Assembly (NCBI GenBank): GCA_012728025.1
Contig: JAAYFX010000198.1
Location: forward strand, 1-15,629
Length of the DNA stretch: 15,629 nucleotides
Direction: 5' to 3'
From: Clostridiales bacterium
Lineage (GTDB): Bacteria; Bacillota; Clostridia; Oscillospirales; Oscillospiraceae
Shown here: positions 1 through 7,025 of the stretch, in pieces
Layout of the letters: every line of letters begins with the position of its first letter
How positions within the stretch are numbered: position 1 is the first letter of the stretch
Position numbers and translations under genes: made by a program
The notes under the pieces: model-generated
Seen by the model: only the letters and a program-made list of their open reading frames with translations
What the model was told of the DNA's origin: nothing
Databases searched by the model: none

Positions 1-1
1 G

Positions 2-1315
2 AATAACTGGCAAGACATTTATAAGCAGAAACTAGTTTCCGTAGAGGAGGCGGCAGCAAAAATTGAGTCAGGAGACAGTTGCTATATTGGTGCCTGCTCA
101 TCAGCACCGATTCAGCTTGTCGAGGCAATTACAGACAGAGTAGACGAATCGGAAAATGTTGATATGGTAACTGCTATGGCCCTCCACCCTTTCACCGTAT
201 TGCAGTCTCCCGATTACATTGGTAAGTTAAACTTTCATACGGTTTTCTATGGACCCTATGAACGTGCTTTTTACGGTGCAGGAAACGTCAATGTCAACTC
301 CATCCATCTGTCAAAGGTAAGCTATGCACTGCGGGAAATCTATAAAACAAATACTTTGCTTGCCGACGTGTCACTTCCCGACGATGAAGGATATATGTAT
401 TACGGCCCCATGGGTGTTTCCGTAAACGGAGAAGTTGCGGAATTTGCAAGTAAAATTATTGTTCAGGTTAACAAGTTTCAGCCTAAGGTCTCTGGAGTAA
501 AACACCGCATCCACGTCAGTGAAGTTACCTGCCTTTGCGAGTTTGACCATGAGCTTCCGGAACTGCCCCAGCCGGAGGTCAGCGAAGTTGACAAGAAAAT
601 AGCAGGACTTCTGCTTCCCAGAATTAAGGATGGCTCTTGCATACAGATTGGCCTTGGCGGACTTGCAAACGCTGTCGGCTACGGTCTTGAGGATAAAAAG
701 AACCTCTCTGTTCACACGGAAATGTTTACGGATTCTATGGTTTACCTTGCAAAAAAGGGAGTCATTAATGGTAACATTCTCTCTGCCTTCGGCTTAGGCA
801 GCACAGAGCTTTATGAGTTTGTAGGCGAGGGAAAGGTTTCATTGTGCCCAATCAGCATTGTGAATAACCCCAATGAGATTGCTAAAAATGATAACTTCGT
901 ATCTATAAACTCCTGCCTTATGGCTGACCTTACCGGACAGGTTTGCTCTGAAACTCTTGGCCATCATATGTACAGCTCCACAGGAGGACAACTGGAATAT
1001 GCAAAGGGTGCTGCTATGTCCAAGGGAGGCCAGAGCTTCCTTTGCATGAGATCAACCACAAAGGCTAAGGATGGCACTGTCAGCTCGACAATTTCTCTTA
1101 ACCTGCCTGCGGGAGAGGTTGTCACAACACCTCGCTCTGAGGTTATGTACCTTGTAACCGAATTTGGTATTGCAGACCTTTACAATCAGCCAATCAGAGA
1201 AAGAGTAAAACGTGTCATCGCCATTGCCCACCCCGATTTCCGAAAGCAGCTTGTTTCTGATGCTCTGGGCGCAAAGCTTATTCGTGAATGTGATGTTGAA
1301 GGAATAGATGCCTAG
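2..1315 (+). CDS. Acetyl-CoA hydrolase/transferase family CoA-transferase (butyryl- or 4-hydroxybutyrate-CoA:acetate type), 5' end cut by window
   Basis: This cytoplasmic enzyme moves CoA between an acyl-CoA and a carboxylate such as acetate, typically the last step of butyrate-type fermentation or part of 4-hydroxybutyrate use. The frame is open from base 2 (NNWQDIYKQKLVSVEEA) and 437 sense codons are present. Family members are about 430-450 aa and begin close to this WQ-Y-KL motif, so probably only one to a few codons are missing. The first in-frame ATG at 164 is internal. Family features visible are the N-terminal GD..YIG segment, the GLGGLANAVG glycine loop near 655-690, and HTEMFTD, whose Glu (719-721) aligns with the catalytic glutamate that forms the CoA thioester in this family. 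Near the C-terminus are GGQLEYAKGA and VTEFGIADLY. Substrate specificity cannot be assigned from sequence; acetyl-CoA hydrolase or propionyl-CoA transferase are alternatives. Confidence 0.9.
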   Translation, partial: NNWQDIYKQKLVSVEEAAAKIESGDSCYIGACSSAPIQLVEAITDRVDESENVDMVTAMALHPFTVLQSPDYIGKLNFHTVFYGPYERAFYGAGNVNVNSIHLSKVSYALREIYKTNTLLADVSLPDDEGYMYYGPMGVSVNGEVAEFASKIIVQVNKFQPKVSGVKHRIHVSEVTCLCEFDHELPELPQPEVSEVDKKIAGLLLPRIKDGSCIQIGLGGLANAVGYGLEDKKNLSVHTEMFTDSMVYLAKKGVINGNILSAFGLGSTELYEFVGEGKVSLCPISIVNNPNEIAKNDNFVSINSCLMADLTGQVCSETLGHHMYSSTGGQLEYAKGAAMSKGGQSFLCMRSTTKAKDGTVSSTISLNLPAGEVVTTPRSEVMYLVTEFGIADLYNQPIRERVKRVIAIAHPDFRKQLVSDALGAKLIRECDVEGIDA

Positions 1316-1490
1316 TCTGCAAAGGGATTGTTTATTCGGATGGAAAACCACACTCAAATGGACTTAATATAAGAAGCAATGGCCCAGCAGCTAGGGCATA
1401 AAGTTTGTTTATGTCAGCAAAACTAAATAAAGCTTATGCCTGCACAAGTTGAAAGGGTTTTCCCCATTTAATTCTGACAACCTGAGGTGA

Positions 1491-1525
1491 AAAAAGGACC
1501 GTATCGTTAAGATGCGGTCTTTTCT
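1491..1525. terminator. Rho-independent terminator, potentially bidirectional
   Basis: The stem GACCGTATC (1497-1505) pairs with GATGCGGTC (1511-1519) through one G-T wobble, with loop GTTAA. It is preceded by six A's and followed by TTTTCT, so it can end transcription on either strand. It probably ends the CoA-transferase transcript, about 180 bp downstream of that gene's stop. Confidence 0.75.
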
Positions 1526-1660
1526 ATTCATTGACCGGATTTGCAATATTTCTGCTTTAAAATAGAAAATGCCGGCCCATCAGCCGGCAGAAAACATGGT
1601 TTTTCACTCATTAAAACAATCAGAATTAAAGATAAACTTTTCAATAATTTCAAAAGGTTG

Positions 1661-1688
1661 TTGACATATGTCGATAATAGGGTATAAT
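1661..1688 (+). promoter_or_regulatory. Sigma-A-type promoter of the DUF5320-like gene
   Basis: The -35 hexamer is a perfect TTGACA (1661-1666) and the -10 a perfect TATAAT (1683-1688), with a 16-nt spacer. Transcription should start near 1695, about 40 nt before the start codon. A perfect pair of hexamers implies a strong promoter that needs repression, which fits the flanking palindromes. Confidence 0.85.
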
Positions 1689-1712
1689 AAGTGTTGTAGA
1701 TGACATATGTCA
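1662..1712. promoter_or_regulatory. Two copies of palindrome TGACATATGTC flanking the promoter (putative repressor operators)
   Basis: TGACATATGTC occurs at 1662-1672, overlapping the -35 box, and again at 1701-1711, just downstream of the predicted start site, where it extends to the perfect 12-bp palindrome TGACATATGTCA. The two centres are 39 bp apart, close to four helical turns, so the copies lie on the same DNA face. This is the expected geometry for a dimeric repressor binding cooperatively across a promoter. I do not know which regulator binds this motif; no regulator gene is adjacent. Confidence 0.65.
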
Positions 1713-1735
1713 CAAACCATAAGGAGGTGAATAAT

Positions 1736-2017
1736 ATGCCAAGAAGAGATGGAACTGGCCCAATGGGCATGGGAGCAATGGCCGGAAGGGCTTTAGGGGA
1801 TTGCACTAAAGCAGATGGCCCAGCTAGATATGGTGCAGGTCGTGGAATGAAATTTAACTCAGGACTTGTATGCAGGCGTGGTTTTAATCACGGATTTAGA
1901 AGAAGGTCTTTAATGAACCAGACTTCTTATAAAATAGAAAAGGACCTACTTCAAGAGCAAAAGGACATCCTAGAAAACCGACTTAGGGTTATTGATAAGC
2001 GATTAGAATGCTTATAG
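1736..2017 (+). CDS. DUF5320-like small Gly/Met-rich protein
   Basis: The product is 93 aa and cytoplasmic, with no signal or membrane segment. The N-terminus MPRRDGTGPMGMGAMAGRALGDC matches the signature of DUF5320 proteins (MPRGDGTGPMGxGPMTGRGxGYC). The middle is Gly/Arg-rich with two more cysteines, and the last 35 residues (about 59-93) look like a short amphipathic coiled coil. The start at 1736 is chosen over an upstream ATG at 1700 because it sits 5 nt after AAGGAGGTGA, whereas the 1700 ATG lies in the palindrome and has no ribosome binding site. From general knowledge, such proteins often occur near Mrp/NBP35 ATPases and NifX/NifB-type iron-molybdenum cofactor proteins in anaerobes. 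None is adjacent here, and its function is unknown. Confidence 0.85.
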   Translation: MPRRDGTGPMGMGAMAGRALGDCTKADGPARYGAGRGMKFNSGLVCRRGFNHGFRRRSLMNQTSYKIEKDLLQEQKDILENRLRVIDKRLECL

Positions 2018-2023
2018 TAGGCA

Positions 2024-2059
2024 AAAGAAATAATCAGAGGACGCTCTGATTATTTCTTT
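2024..2059. terminator. Perfect 16-bp hairpin terminator between convergent genes
   Basis: Positions 2024-2039 (AAAGAAATAATCAGAG) are exactly complementary to 2044-2059, with tetraloop GACG. The A-rich and T-rich ends make it usable in both directions, so it can end the DUF5320-like gene from the left and the histidine kinase transcript from the right. A smaller hairpin (AATGAAAG / CTTTCATT, 2070-2092) lies between it and the kinase stop. Confidence 0.85.
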
Positions 2060-2112
2060 ATATTGGTATAATGAAAGGATTAAGCTTTCATTTGGCTAAG
2101 TTTTGGCTCAGG

Positions 2113-3183
2113 TCAAATTTGCCTAACACCAACCTTTTTCGGCAATGCAACCCTTATGCTTGTGCCGTGATTGGGGGCGCTTATAACTTCAATTTCCCCG
2201 CCGCTAAGACTTAATATCCTTTTTACAAGAGAAAGCCCCAAACCGTTGCCTGCTGTTGCTCTGGAAGCATCACCTTGGTAGAACTTGTCAAACATATGGG
2301 CTACTGTAACTTCGTCCATCCCTATGCCCTCATCGCTGATTGTAACTTGGGCATGGTTTTCATAAGCTTCCAATGTGATACTTATGGTGCCGCCACTTGG
2401 ACTAAACTTTATGGCATTGCTTAGAAGGTTTATCCATAAGTGGTTTAAAACCTCCTCGTTAGAACTTATTTCAATAGGCTGTAATTCTGTGTTAAGGTCT
2501 AAGCGCTCTTTATCCAGCAAAGGTTCCAGCAAAAGAATACACCTGCGAATTTGTTCATCAAGGAAGTAATCCCTTGTATCTGCAAGGGTTTCAGAGCTTT
2601 CAAGGTTTGATAGGAGCATGACATTTTGGGAAAGCTGAGACAGCCGCTCTGTTTCAGCTATTATAATGTCGACATATTCCGACTGACGTTGGGTAAGGGG
2701 GTCTTTTTTCAGCCTTTTCGCAAAACCGCCGATAGAGACGACAGGGGTTTTGAATTCATGTGAAATATTGCTGACAAAATCACTTCGCAGGCTTTCTATG
2801 CTTGATAACTCCTTCGTCATGCGATTAAAACTTGTGGCAAGCTGGGCAGTTTCCATTGTTCCGGAGGCTTCAAGCTCCACATCAAAGTTCCCCAAGGCAA
2901 CTTGTTTTGTGGCCTCTGTCAATTTTCGCAGAGGCTTTAGCAAATGGTCGCCTATGATGGCGGCAAGTAAGGTGCCTATGAAAATGCTTACGAGGAAAAG
3001 GAACAAAAGTGTGGCGGATAACCTGCTTGTGGTTATGATGGGGAAGACTTCCACCTGTATCAGAAAGTACAAAACAGCCCCCGAAAAAACAATGCTGATT
3101 ACCAAAATGAGAAATACAAAAAGCACCAAAAACGGCAAGGTTGTCAGGCGCCTTTTTAAAAATGTTTTCCTGCTAAGTTTCAT
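2113..3183 (-). CDS. HAMP-domain sensor histidine kinase
   Basis: This 356-aa membrane kinase should autophosphorylate and pass phosphate to the response regulator just upstream. Two membrane segments (about 17-42 and 54-78) enclose only about 11 outside residues (VEVFPIITTSR), so there is no real extracellular sensor domain. A HAMP linker follows (about 79-130, LLKPLRKLTEAT). The H-box SNISHEFKTPV carries the phospho-acceptor His142. ATPase motifs follow: N-box INLLSNAIKF (Asn256), G1 DEGIGMD (284-290) and G2 GNGLGLS (312-318). All catalytic elements are intact. The ATG overlaps the regulator's stop by 11 bp, indicating translational coupling. The tiny loop suggests sensing within or at the membrane, or through a partner protein. 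The signal is unknown. Confidence 0.93.
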   Translation of the reverse strand: MKLSRKTFLKRRLTTLPFLVLFVFLILVISIVFSGAVLYFLIQVEVFPIITTSRLSATLLFLFLVSIFIGTLLAAIIGDHLLKPLRKLTEATKQVALGNFDVELEASGTMETAQLATSFNRMTKELSSIESLRSDFVSNISHEFKTPVVSIGGFAKRLKKDPLTQRQSEYVDIIIAETERLSQLSQNVMLLSNLESSETLADTRDYFLDEQIRRCILLLEPLLDKERLDLNTELQPIEISSNEEVLNHLWINLLSNAIKFSPSGGTISITLEAYENHAQVTISDEGIGMDEVTVAHMFDKFYQGDASRATAGNGLGLSLVKRILSLSGGEIEVISAPNHGTSIRVALPKKVGVRQI

Positions 3184-3856
3184 CGTTTTTCACCGCCCTG
3201 TATCCAAGCCCACGAACAGTAAGAATTTCAAATTCAGGCCAAGTGCCAAAACGCTCACGCAGCCGGCTGATATGCACACTTAGGGTATGCTCATCAGTTT
3301 TGGAATCATAGCCCCATATTTCATCCATTAGCTGCATTCTGGTAAAAACAGTTCCCGGATAGCTAAGGAGTTTATAAAGAAGCATAAACTCCTTTTGCGG
3401 CAGGGTAATACGCTGTTCGGAGCCTCGGCTTACGGTTAGGCAATCATAGTGAAGGGTCACCTTACCAATTGTAATCTTCCGTTCGCTGGCAATTTTAGAG
3501 CGCCGCAGAAGAGCTTTTACACGCAAAATAAGCTCTTCCTCATCCACTGGCTTAATCATATAATCATCCGTACCAACTAAAAACCCTCTGCGTTTATCAC
3601 GAATGGTACTCTTTGCCGTCATCATAAGTATGGGGAAATCATAGCCCGCATCCCGTAGCTGTTCGGTTAAATAGTATCCATCCATACCGGACATCATAAT
3701 GTCGGTTATCATCAAATCTATATGCTGATGGTCGATGATGTTGAGGGCCTCAATGCCGTTTTTAGCTGGAAAGGTCATATATTTTTCATCGTGCAAAATA
3801 TCCTCAAGCAATCTTCTCGTGTTATTATCATCTTCTACAATAAGAATATTAACCAT
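3173..3856 (-). CDS. OmpR/PhoB-family response regulator
   Basis: The product is 227 aa. The receiver domain (1-115) has acidic pocket residues Glu8-Asp9-Asp10, phospho-acceptor Asp52 in TDIMM, Thr80 and Lys102 (IKPVDE). A winged-helix DNA-binding domain covers about 128-225, with the typical LPQKEFMLLYKLLSYPG start and HISRLRERFG...VRGLGYRAV end. The start at 3856 gives MVNILIVEDD and follows an AAGGGGGA ribosome binding site; a longer frame reaching 3904 would add 16 residues with no homology to the receiver fold. It is the first gene of a two-gene operon with the histidine kinase. Targets are unknown; the inverted repeat at 3913-3957, just upstream, is one place to look for self-regulation. 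Confidence 0.94.
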   Translation of the reverse strand: MVNILIVEDDNNTRRLLEDILHDEKYMTFPAKNGIEALNIIDHQHIDLMITDIMMSGMDGYYLTEQLRDAGYDFPILMMTAKSTIRDKRRGFLVGTDDYMIKPVDEEELILRVKALLRRSKIASERKITIGKVTLHYDCLTVSRGSEQRITLPQKEFMLLYKLLSYPGTVFTRMQLMDEIWGYDSKTDEHTLSVHISRLRERFGTWPEFEILTVRGLGYRAVKNDET

Positions 3857-3912
3857 AATAATCCCCCTTATGGCCTTTGCGGAACGAATATAGAGATTTG
3901 GCATATAAATTT

Positions 3913-3957
3913 AATCTCAAGCCGGTTTCCGGTAAATTTACCTGTCGGCTTGAGATT
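3913..3957. repeat. Nested inverted repeat between PgsA-like gene and response regulator
   Basis: The 12-bp arms AATCTCAAGCCG (3913-3924) and CGGCTTGAGATT (3946-3957) are exact complements. Their 21-nt loop contains a second perfect palindrome, GGTAAATTTACC (3931-3942). On the minus strand the hairpin is followed by TAAATTTAT rather than a clean T-run, so it is a passable terminator for the phospholipid operon. It could equally be an operator for the two-component system. Confidence 0.55.
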
Positions 3958-4027
3958 GATTATACAGCAAGTTTTCAGAGTTTTCAAAGCCCTGTGAGCA
4001 AATTCTAACAGATGGCCGCATTCCCCC

Positions 4028-4585
4028 CTAGGGTTTTTCCATGTTAACCAAAACGTCTTCCTTATCAATTTTTCTGAAACAGCGGATAAATTCGGGAATG
4101 TACATTAAAATTGAAAATACGCTGCAAGCCACGGCCGTTATAAGCAAGGGGATAATAAAATCAGACTGCATCGGTATAAGCGATATAGCTATCATGACGC
4201 CATAAAAAACAAAGGTATTCACCTTGCCGAACCACTGAGCGCCATCAAGCTTAACACCTTTTTTAATTAGCCAGCCGCCAAAGATAAGCATGACAAGCTC
4301 TTTTATAATCAGAAAAGCAAAAAAACCCCAAAACTTTTGCAGCTTAATAATAAAGCAAACAGAAACCGCCATCTGGGTTAGTTTGTCCGCAATGGGGTCC
4401 AGAACCTTGCCGAGAGAGGTAACCCAGCCAAAGCGCCGTGCCAGCCTGCCATCCAAAAAGTCCGTTAAGCCGGAAATTATAAGTACAAGACCCGCACCAA
4501 TCATGTTATCAAGGGTAACAAGGTAAACAAACAGTGGGATAAGCAAAATCCTTGCTCCTGTGAGTATGTTAGGTATGTTTTTCAT
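4028..4585 (-). CDS. pgsA: CDP-alcohol phosphatidyltransferase, PgsA-like (CDP-diacylglycerol-glycerol-3-phosphate 3-phosphatidyltransferase)
   Basis: The enzyme should make phosphatidylglycerol phosphate from CDP-diacylglycerol and glycerol-3-phosphate in the cytoplasmic membrane, the entry to phosphatidylglycerol and cardiolipin. The 185-aa length is normal for PgsA. The family motif D-x2-DG-x2-AR-x8-G-x3-D-x3-D is complete (DFLDGRLAR ... GKVLDPIAD), and hydrophobic segments surround it. The ATG at 4585 follows AGGAG by 8 nt; a TTG 18 bp upstream is in frame but falls inside the preceding gene's stop region. The start lies 14 bp after the PLD-family gene's stop, so the two are probably cotranscribed, which ties both to anionic phospholipid synthesis. 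Another CDP-alcohol transferase substrate cannot be excluded, especially if a second pgsA exists elsewhere. Confidence 0.88.
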   Translation of the reverse strand: MKNIPNILTGARILLIPLFVYLVTLDNMIGAGLVLIISGLTDFLDGRLARRFGWVTSLGKVLDPIADKLTQMAVSVCFIIKLQKFWGFFAFLIIKELVMLIFGGWLIKKGVKLDGAQWFGKVNTFVFYGVMIAISLIPMQSDFIIPLLITAVACSVFSILMYIPEFIRCFRKIDKEDVLVNMEKP

Positions 4586-4599
4586 ATGTCTCTCTCCTG

Positions 4600-6042
4600 T
4601 CAAATTAAAAATTGGAAGGGTCTTAAAAATATGTAAGTTATGCGTAGCATAAATATCTTTAAAAATGGCACATCATGTATCGAAATGCTTTCCTTTGGCA
4701 GATAGGTGTTATCCGAAGCAACTTGGAGGGAGTCTTGCCGAAGCTCCTCAAGCAGGGCACCTAGCTGATTTGCAAGGCCGAAGCTATCTATAACAAGCAT
4801 ACTTTCAGTGTTTATATACATACTTCGGTCATCAAAGTTAAAGGAGCCGATAACGGCTGTTTGCTTATCAATAATAAGGGACTTTCCGTGATGAGAGTCT
4901 CTTCCTTGATATTCGTATATTTTAGCGCCTGTGTCAAGAAATTTATCACGTTGATAGTAATAATTTGAAAAGGCCGGATAATTCGGCGTTGATAAAGGCG
5001 AATTTGTTTGCATAATAAGCTTTGCATTTACAGTGTCAAAATCTGAAAGAAGTGTTTTGTTAGCTGTGGCATAGGGGGTCTGTATTACAACTTCTTCCCT
5101 TGCCCCTTGCATAAGCTTGTTTAAATAATTATAAACTGTGGCCTGTTTTTTGTTGGTGTGAATGGGATTATGTATTAATTTAATACTTGAAGCCGGAAAA
5201 GTTTCCTCAAGATAATCCTGAAGGGAGTTTGTGTAAAAGCGAGGGTTTGTTTTCTCAAAGGAACATGCGGCATTACGCAGTTTTTTTAAGTAAGTGTCAG
5301 CTTTTCTTGTTCTCATGGGGGAATTGGATATGGGCTTAACCCCCTTGGAGTCCCAGAGAAGCTCCATATATTTTGATACCTGCGGCAAGGCACCCTGTTC
5401 CCCCGAATCGCAAACATCACCTTTGCTGACGAGGACATCCAAATCATTGGTAAGCTTACCTGTGAAACCATCGGGAGCGTAGTGTTCTTCTTTTAAGTTT
5501 CTGCCTCCCAACAGCAGGTGGTTTCCATCAACTGTTATAAACTTATCATGAAGACAAGCGTTCCATTTCCATGGTGTAAAAAGATTTAGGGGGTTATATT
5601 GGCGGCAGCTTATATTTTCATGGGTGTTAAGAGCCTTTAAAGCGGGTTTGGAAGAAAGGTTCTTTTTCCCATCCACCAAGATTTGCACTTTTACGCCACG
5701 GTCCGCCGCCTCTAGCAACTCTCCCAACAGGGCATCAATACACTCGCTGCGCTCTATGGAATAATAGACAATGTCGATGCTTTTTTCAGCAGAGCGAATA
5801 AGCTCAAGACGAATATTAAGGGCCTGCTCTGAATTTGCCACCACACGGGCACGGTCCCCACCAGAGGTGGCGTGTTCTCCAAAACACACTTTGGAAGAAC
5901 ACTGTTCTGAAGAAAACTGCTCTTTTTTATAATTATTAGACACAAAGGGAGTGAAGGGCGCAATAGCGCTAATAAAAGCAAAGAAAAAATAGGCTTTGAT
6001 TAGCAGACGTATATTCTTTTTTATAAAAAGATGTCTCATCAT
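4600..6042 (-). CDS. Phospholipase D-fold protein with two HKD motifs, cardiolipin-synthase-like
   Basis: The product is 480 aa. The N-terminus has a basic patch (KKNIRLLIK) and one hydrophobic segment (about 12-34), so the catalytic part is probably outside the membrane, anchored or secreted. The first PLD half carries HDKFITVD (His165, Lys167, Asp172) followed by GGRNL; the second carries HGKSLIID (His385, Lys387, Asp392) followed by GSFNFDDRS. Both HKD motifs are intact. It lacks the tandem N-terminal membrane helices of classical bacterial Cls and in layout resembles the ClsC/YmdC-type group. The C-terminus is hydrophobic and aromatic (FLKIFMLRITYIFLRPFQF) and may lie on the membrane. Two adjacent ATGs (6042, 6039) follow AGGAGGGGG; the first has the better spacing. 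Cotranscription with the PgsA-like gene supports cardiolipin or phosphatidylglycerol metabolism; a phospholipase or nuclease role is an alternative. Confidence 0.88.
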   Translation of the reverse strand: MMRHLFIKKNIRLLIKAYFFFAFISAIAPFTPFVSNNYKKEQFSSEQCSSKVCFGEHATSGGDRARVVANSEQALNIRLELIRSAEKSIDIVYYSIERSECIDALLGELLEAADRGVKVQILVDGKKNLSSKPALKALNTHENISCRQYNPLNLFTPWKWNACLHDKFITVDGNHLLLGGRNLKEEHYAPDGFTGKLTNDLDVLVSKGDVCDSGEQGALPQVSKYMELLWDSKGVKPISNSPMRTRKADTYLKKLRNAACSFEKTNPRFYTNSLQDYLEETFPASSIKLIHNPIHTNKKQATVYNYLNKLMQGAREEVVIQTPYATANKTLLSDFDTVNAKLIMQTNSPLSTPNYPAFSNYYYQRDKFLDTGAKIYEYQGRDSHHGKSLIIDKQTAVIGSFNFDDRSMYINTESMLVIDSFGLANQLGALLEELRQDSLQVASDNTYLPKESISIHDVPFLKIFMLRITYIFLRPFQFLI

Positions 6043-6165
6043 CTTCCCCCTCCTGTTCAGCTTTTGCCCAATGCATTTTTGTTTGCTATGCTGTAATGAT
6101 AGAAATAAATATCATTCCTCTCAGGACAACTTTTTTAATATAGTATATAAGATAAACCTCAACCT

Positions 6166-6198
6166 AAGCTCAACAAATTTGTATTCCCAGTTGAGCTT
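6166..6198. repeat. 9-bp inverted repeat in divergent intergenic region
   Basis: AAGCTCAAC (6166-6174) and GTTGAGCTT (6190-6198) are exact complements separated by 15 nt; a further T-G and C-G pair extends the stem. It lies between the divergent PLD-family and HdeD-like genes. No T-run follows on either strand, so a protein-binding site is as likely as a terminator. The rest of 6043-6274 is AT-rich. Confidence 0.45.
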
Positions 6199-6241
6199 GG
6201 CTTAATCTTAGTTTTGTATTATAAAAGCGTATTATAGTTTT

Positions 6242-6250
6242 TGCTATAAT
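6242..6250 (+). promoter_or_regulatory. Extended -10 promoter of the HdeD-like gene
   Basis: TGC-TATAAT (6242-6250) is a perfect extended -10 element; the -35 region is poor. Transcription should begin near 6257, giving a leader of under 20 nt that contains the GAAGGGG ribosome binding site (6261-6267). Confidence 0.55.
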
Positions 6251-6274
6251 CAAAATACTTGAAGGGGTGTTTTT

Positions 6275-6841
6275 ATGCGCTCACTAATTAAACTGGCAAA
6301 ATGGCTTATGCTCACATCCGGCATTCTGATTACACTTTTGGGAATTTCAATGCTGTTCACGCCGTTTCAGAACTTGTTAGCTTTGGTAACGTTCATCGGA
6401 GTATCCATGCTTATTTCCGGAATTGCCGAGGTAATTGCGTTTTTCGGAGAGGAAAAAGGAAACCGCACTGGTTGGATATTGGCAAGCGGAATTATAACAA
6501 CGGCTATCGGCATCTGGATTAGCTTTGGCCATGGTTCAGAATTTCTCCTTAGCATCATGCCCTATGTTTTTGGCATATGGGTTATAATATCCAGTATAAT
6601 GCATATGGTAGGCTCCCGAACTTTGAAGCTTTCGGGGCACTCATATTGGGTATGGCATATGCTGTTCGGAATTCTGGGCATTGCCTTTGGAGCATTTGCC
6701 TTGTTTTCTCCCATGTTTTCCAGTGCGATTATAGCCTATACGATTGCGCTTATACTTATTTCTTACGGTGCGCATAATATAGCGGTATACTTCCGAATAA
6801 GGAAGTTTGGAAACCATGTCCGTAAGCGGCTTGACCTGTAA
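6275..6841 (+). CDS. HdeD/DUF308-family membrane protein
   Basis: This 188-aa integral membrane protein has six hydrophobic segments at about 10-29, 35-57, 66-84, 90-112, 125-145 and 149-172. The spacing and the repeated pattern G-I-x-A-x-G-x-x-x-L-F-x-P, seen near the first and fifth helices (GILITLLGISMLFTP and GILGIAFGAFALFSP), are typical of the HdeD family, named after an acid-resistance membrane protein of E. coli. The tail is basic (RIRKFGNHVRKR), placing the C-terminus in the cytoplasm. It is a single-gene unit with its own extended -10 promoter and a strong terminator. The molecular role is not established for clostridial members; stress response is the usual inference. Confidence 0.85.
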   Translation: MRSLIKLAKWLMLTSGILITLLGISMLFTPFQNLLALVTFIGVSMLISGIAEVIAFFGEEKGNRTGWILASGIITTAIGIWISFGHGSEFLLSIMPYVFGIWVIISSIMHMVGSRTLKLSGHSYWVWHMLFGILGIAFGAFALFSPMFSSAIIAYTIALILISYGAHNIAVYFRIRKFGNHVRKRLDL

Positions 6842-6882
6842 ACCTTAAAATCAGCGTGTAAATATTTAAATATCTAAGGCAC

Positions 6883-6925
6883 AAAATGCCGCCGTCAAAG
6901 CTTATGCTCTGATGGCGGCATTTTT
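6883..6925. terminator. Strong rho-independent terminator, bidirectional
   Basis: AAAATGCCGCCGTCA (6883-6897) pairs with TGATGGCGGCATTTT (6910-6924) through one G-T wobble, loop 12 nt, with A- and T-tracts at either end. It ends the HdeD-like gene and, about 100 bp past its stop, the minus-strand diguanylate cyclase gene. I see no gene in 6926-7025. Confidence 0.85.
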
Positions 6926-7025
6926 AGTGCGGCGGGGGCAAGAAAAATCCTTGCATTGACCCCTTAAATGTGGGAGTTGTCATGGGTTTATAACAATGAT
7001 AAACCTAGCTCCCGAAGCGGAAATG

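Larger units (their letters stand above)
1316..1735. other. Intergenic region with two terminator/repeat candidates and a regulated promoter
   Basis: This 420-base stretch holds no convincing gene. Around 1395-1440 is a weak long-range inverted repeat (GGCATAA / TTATGCC, loop 32 nt) without a T-tract, inside sequence I could not assign. A good terminator lies at 1497-1523. A promoter with two palindromes lies at 1661-1712. Short ATG-initiated frames at 1340 and 1379 (10 and 15 codons) lack ribosome binding sites and were not called. Confidence 0.6.

Noticed and set aside
164..1315. ATG at 164 as the true start of the CoA-transferase
   Set aside because: The same frame is open to base 2 and the upstream residues (WQDIYKQKLVSVEEA, then GDSCYIG) match the family N-terminus, so the gene is cut by the window edge.
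1395..1440. GGCATAA / TTATGCC pair as a terminator for the CoA-transferase
   Set aside because: Only 7 bp with a 32-nt loop and no T-run; the hairpin at 1497-1519 is far better.
1700..1735. Upstream ATG adding 12 residues to the DUF5320-like protein
   Set aside because: It has no ribosome binding site, lies inside the palindrome near the predicted transcription start, and the MPRRDGTGPMG signature starts at 1736 after a strong AAGGAGGTGA.
2750..3283. 177-aa plus-strand frame opposite the histidine kinase
   Set aside because: No recognisable domain and no ribosome binding site; the minus strand has complete kinase and regulator motifs.
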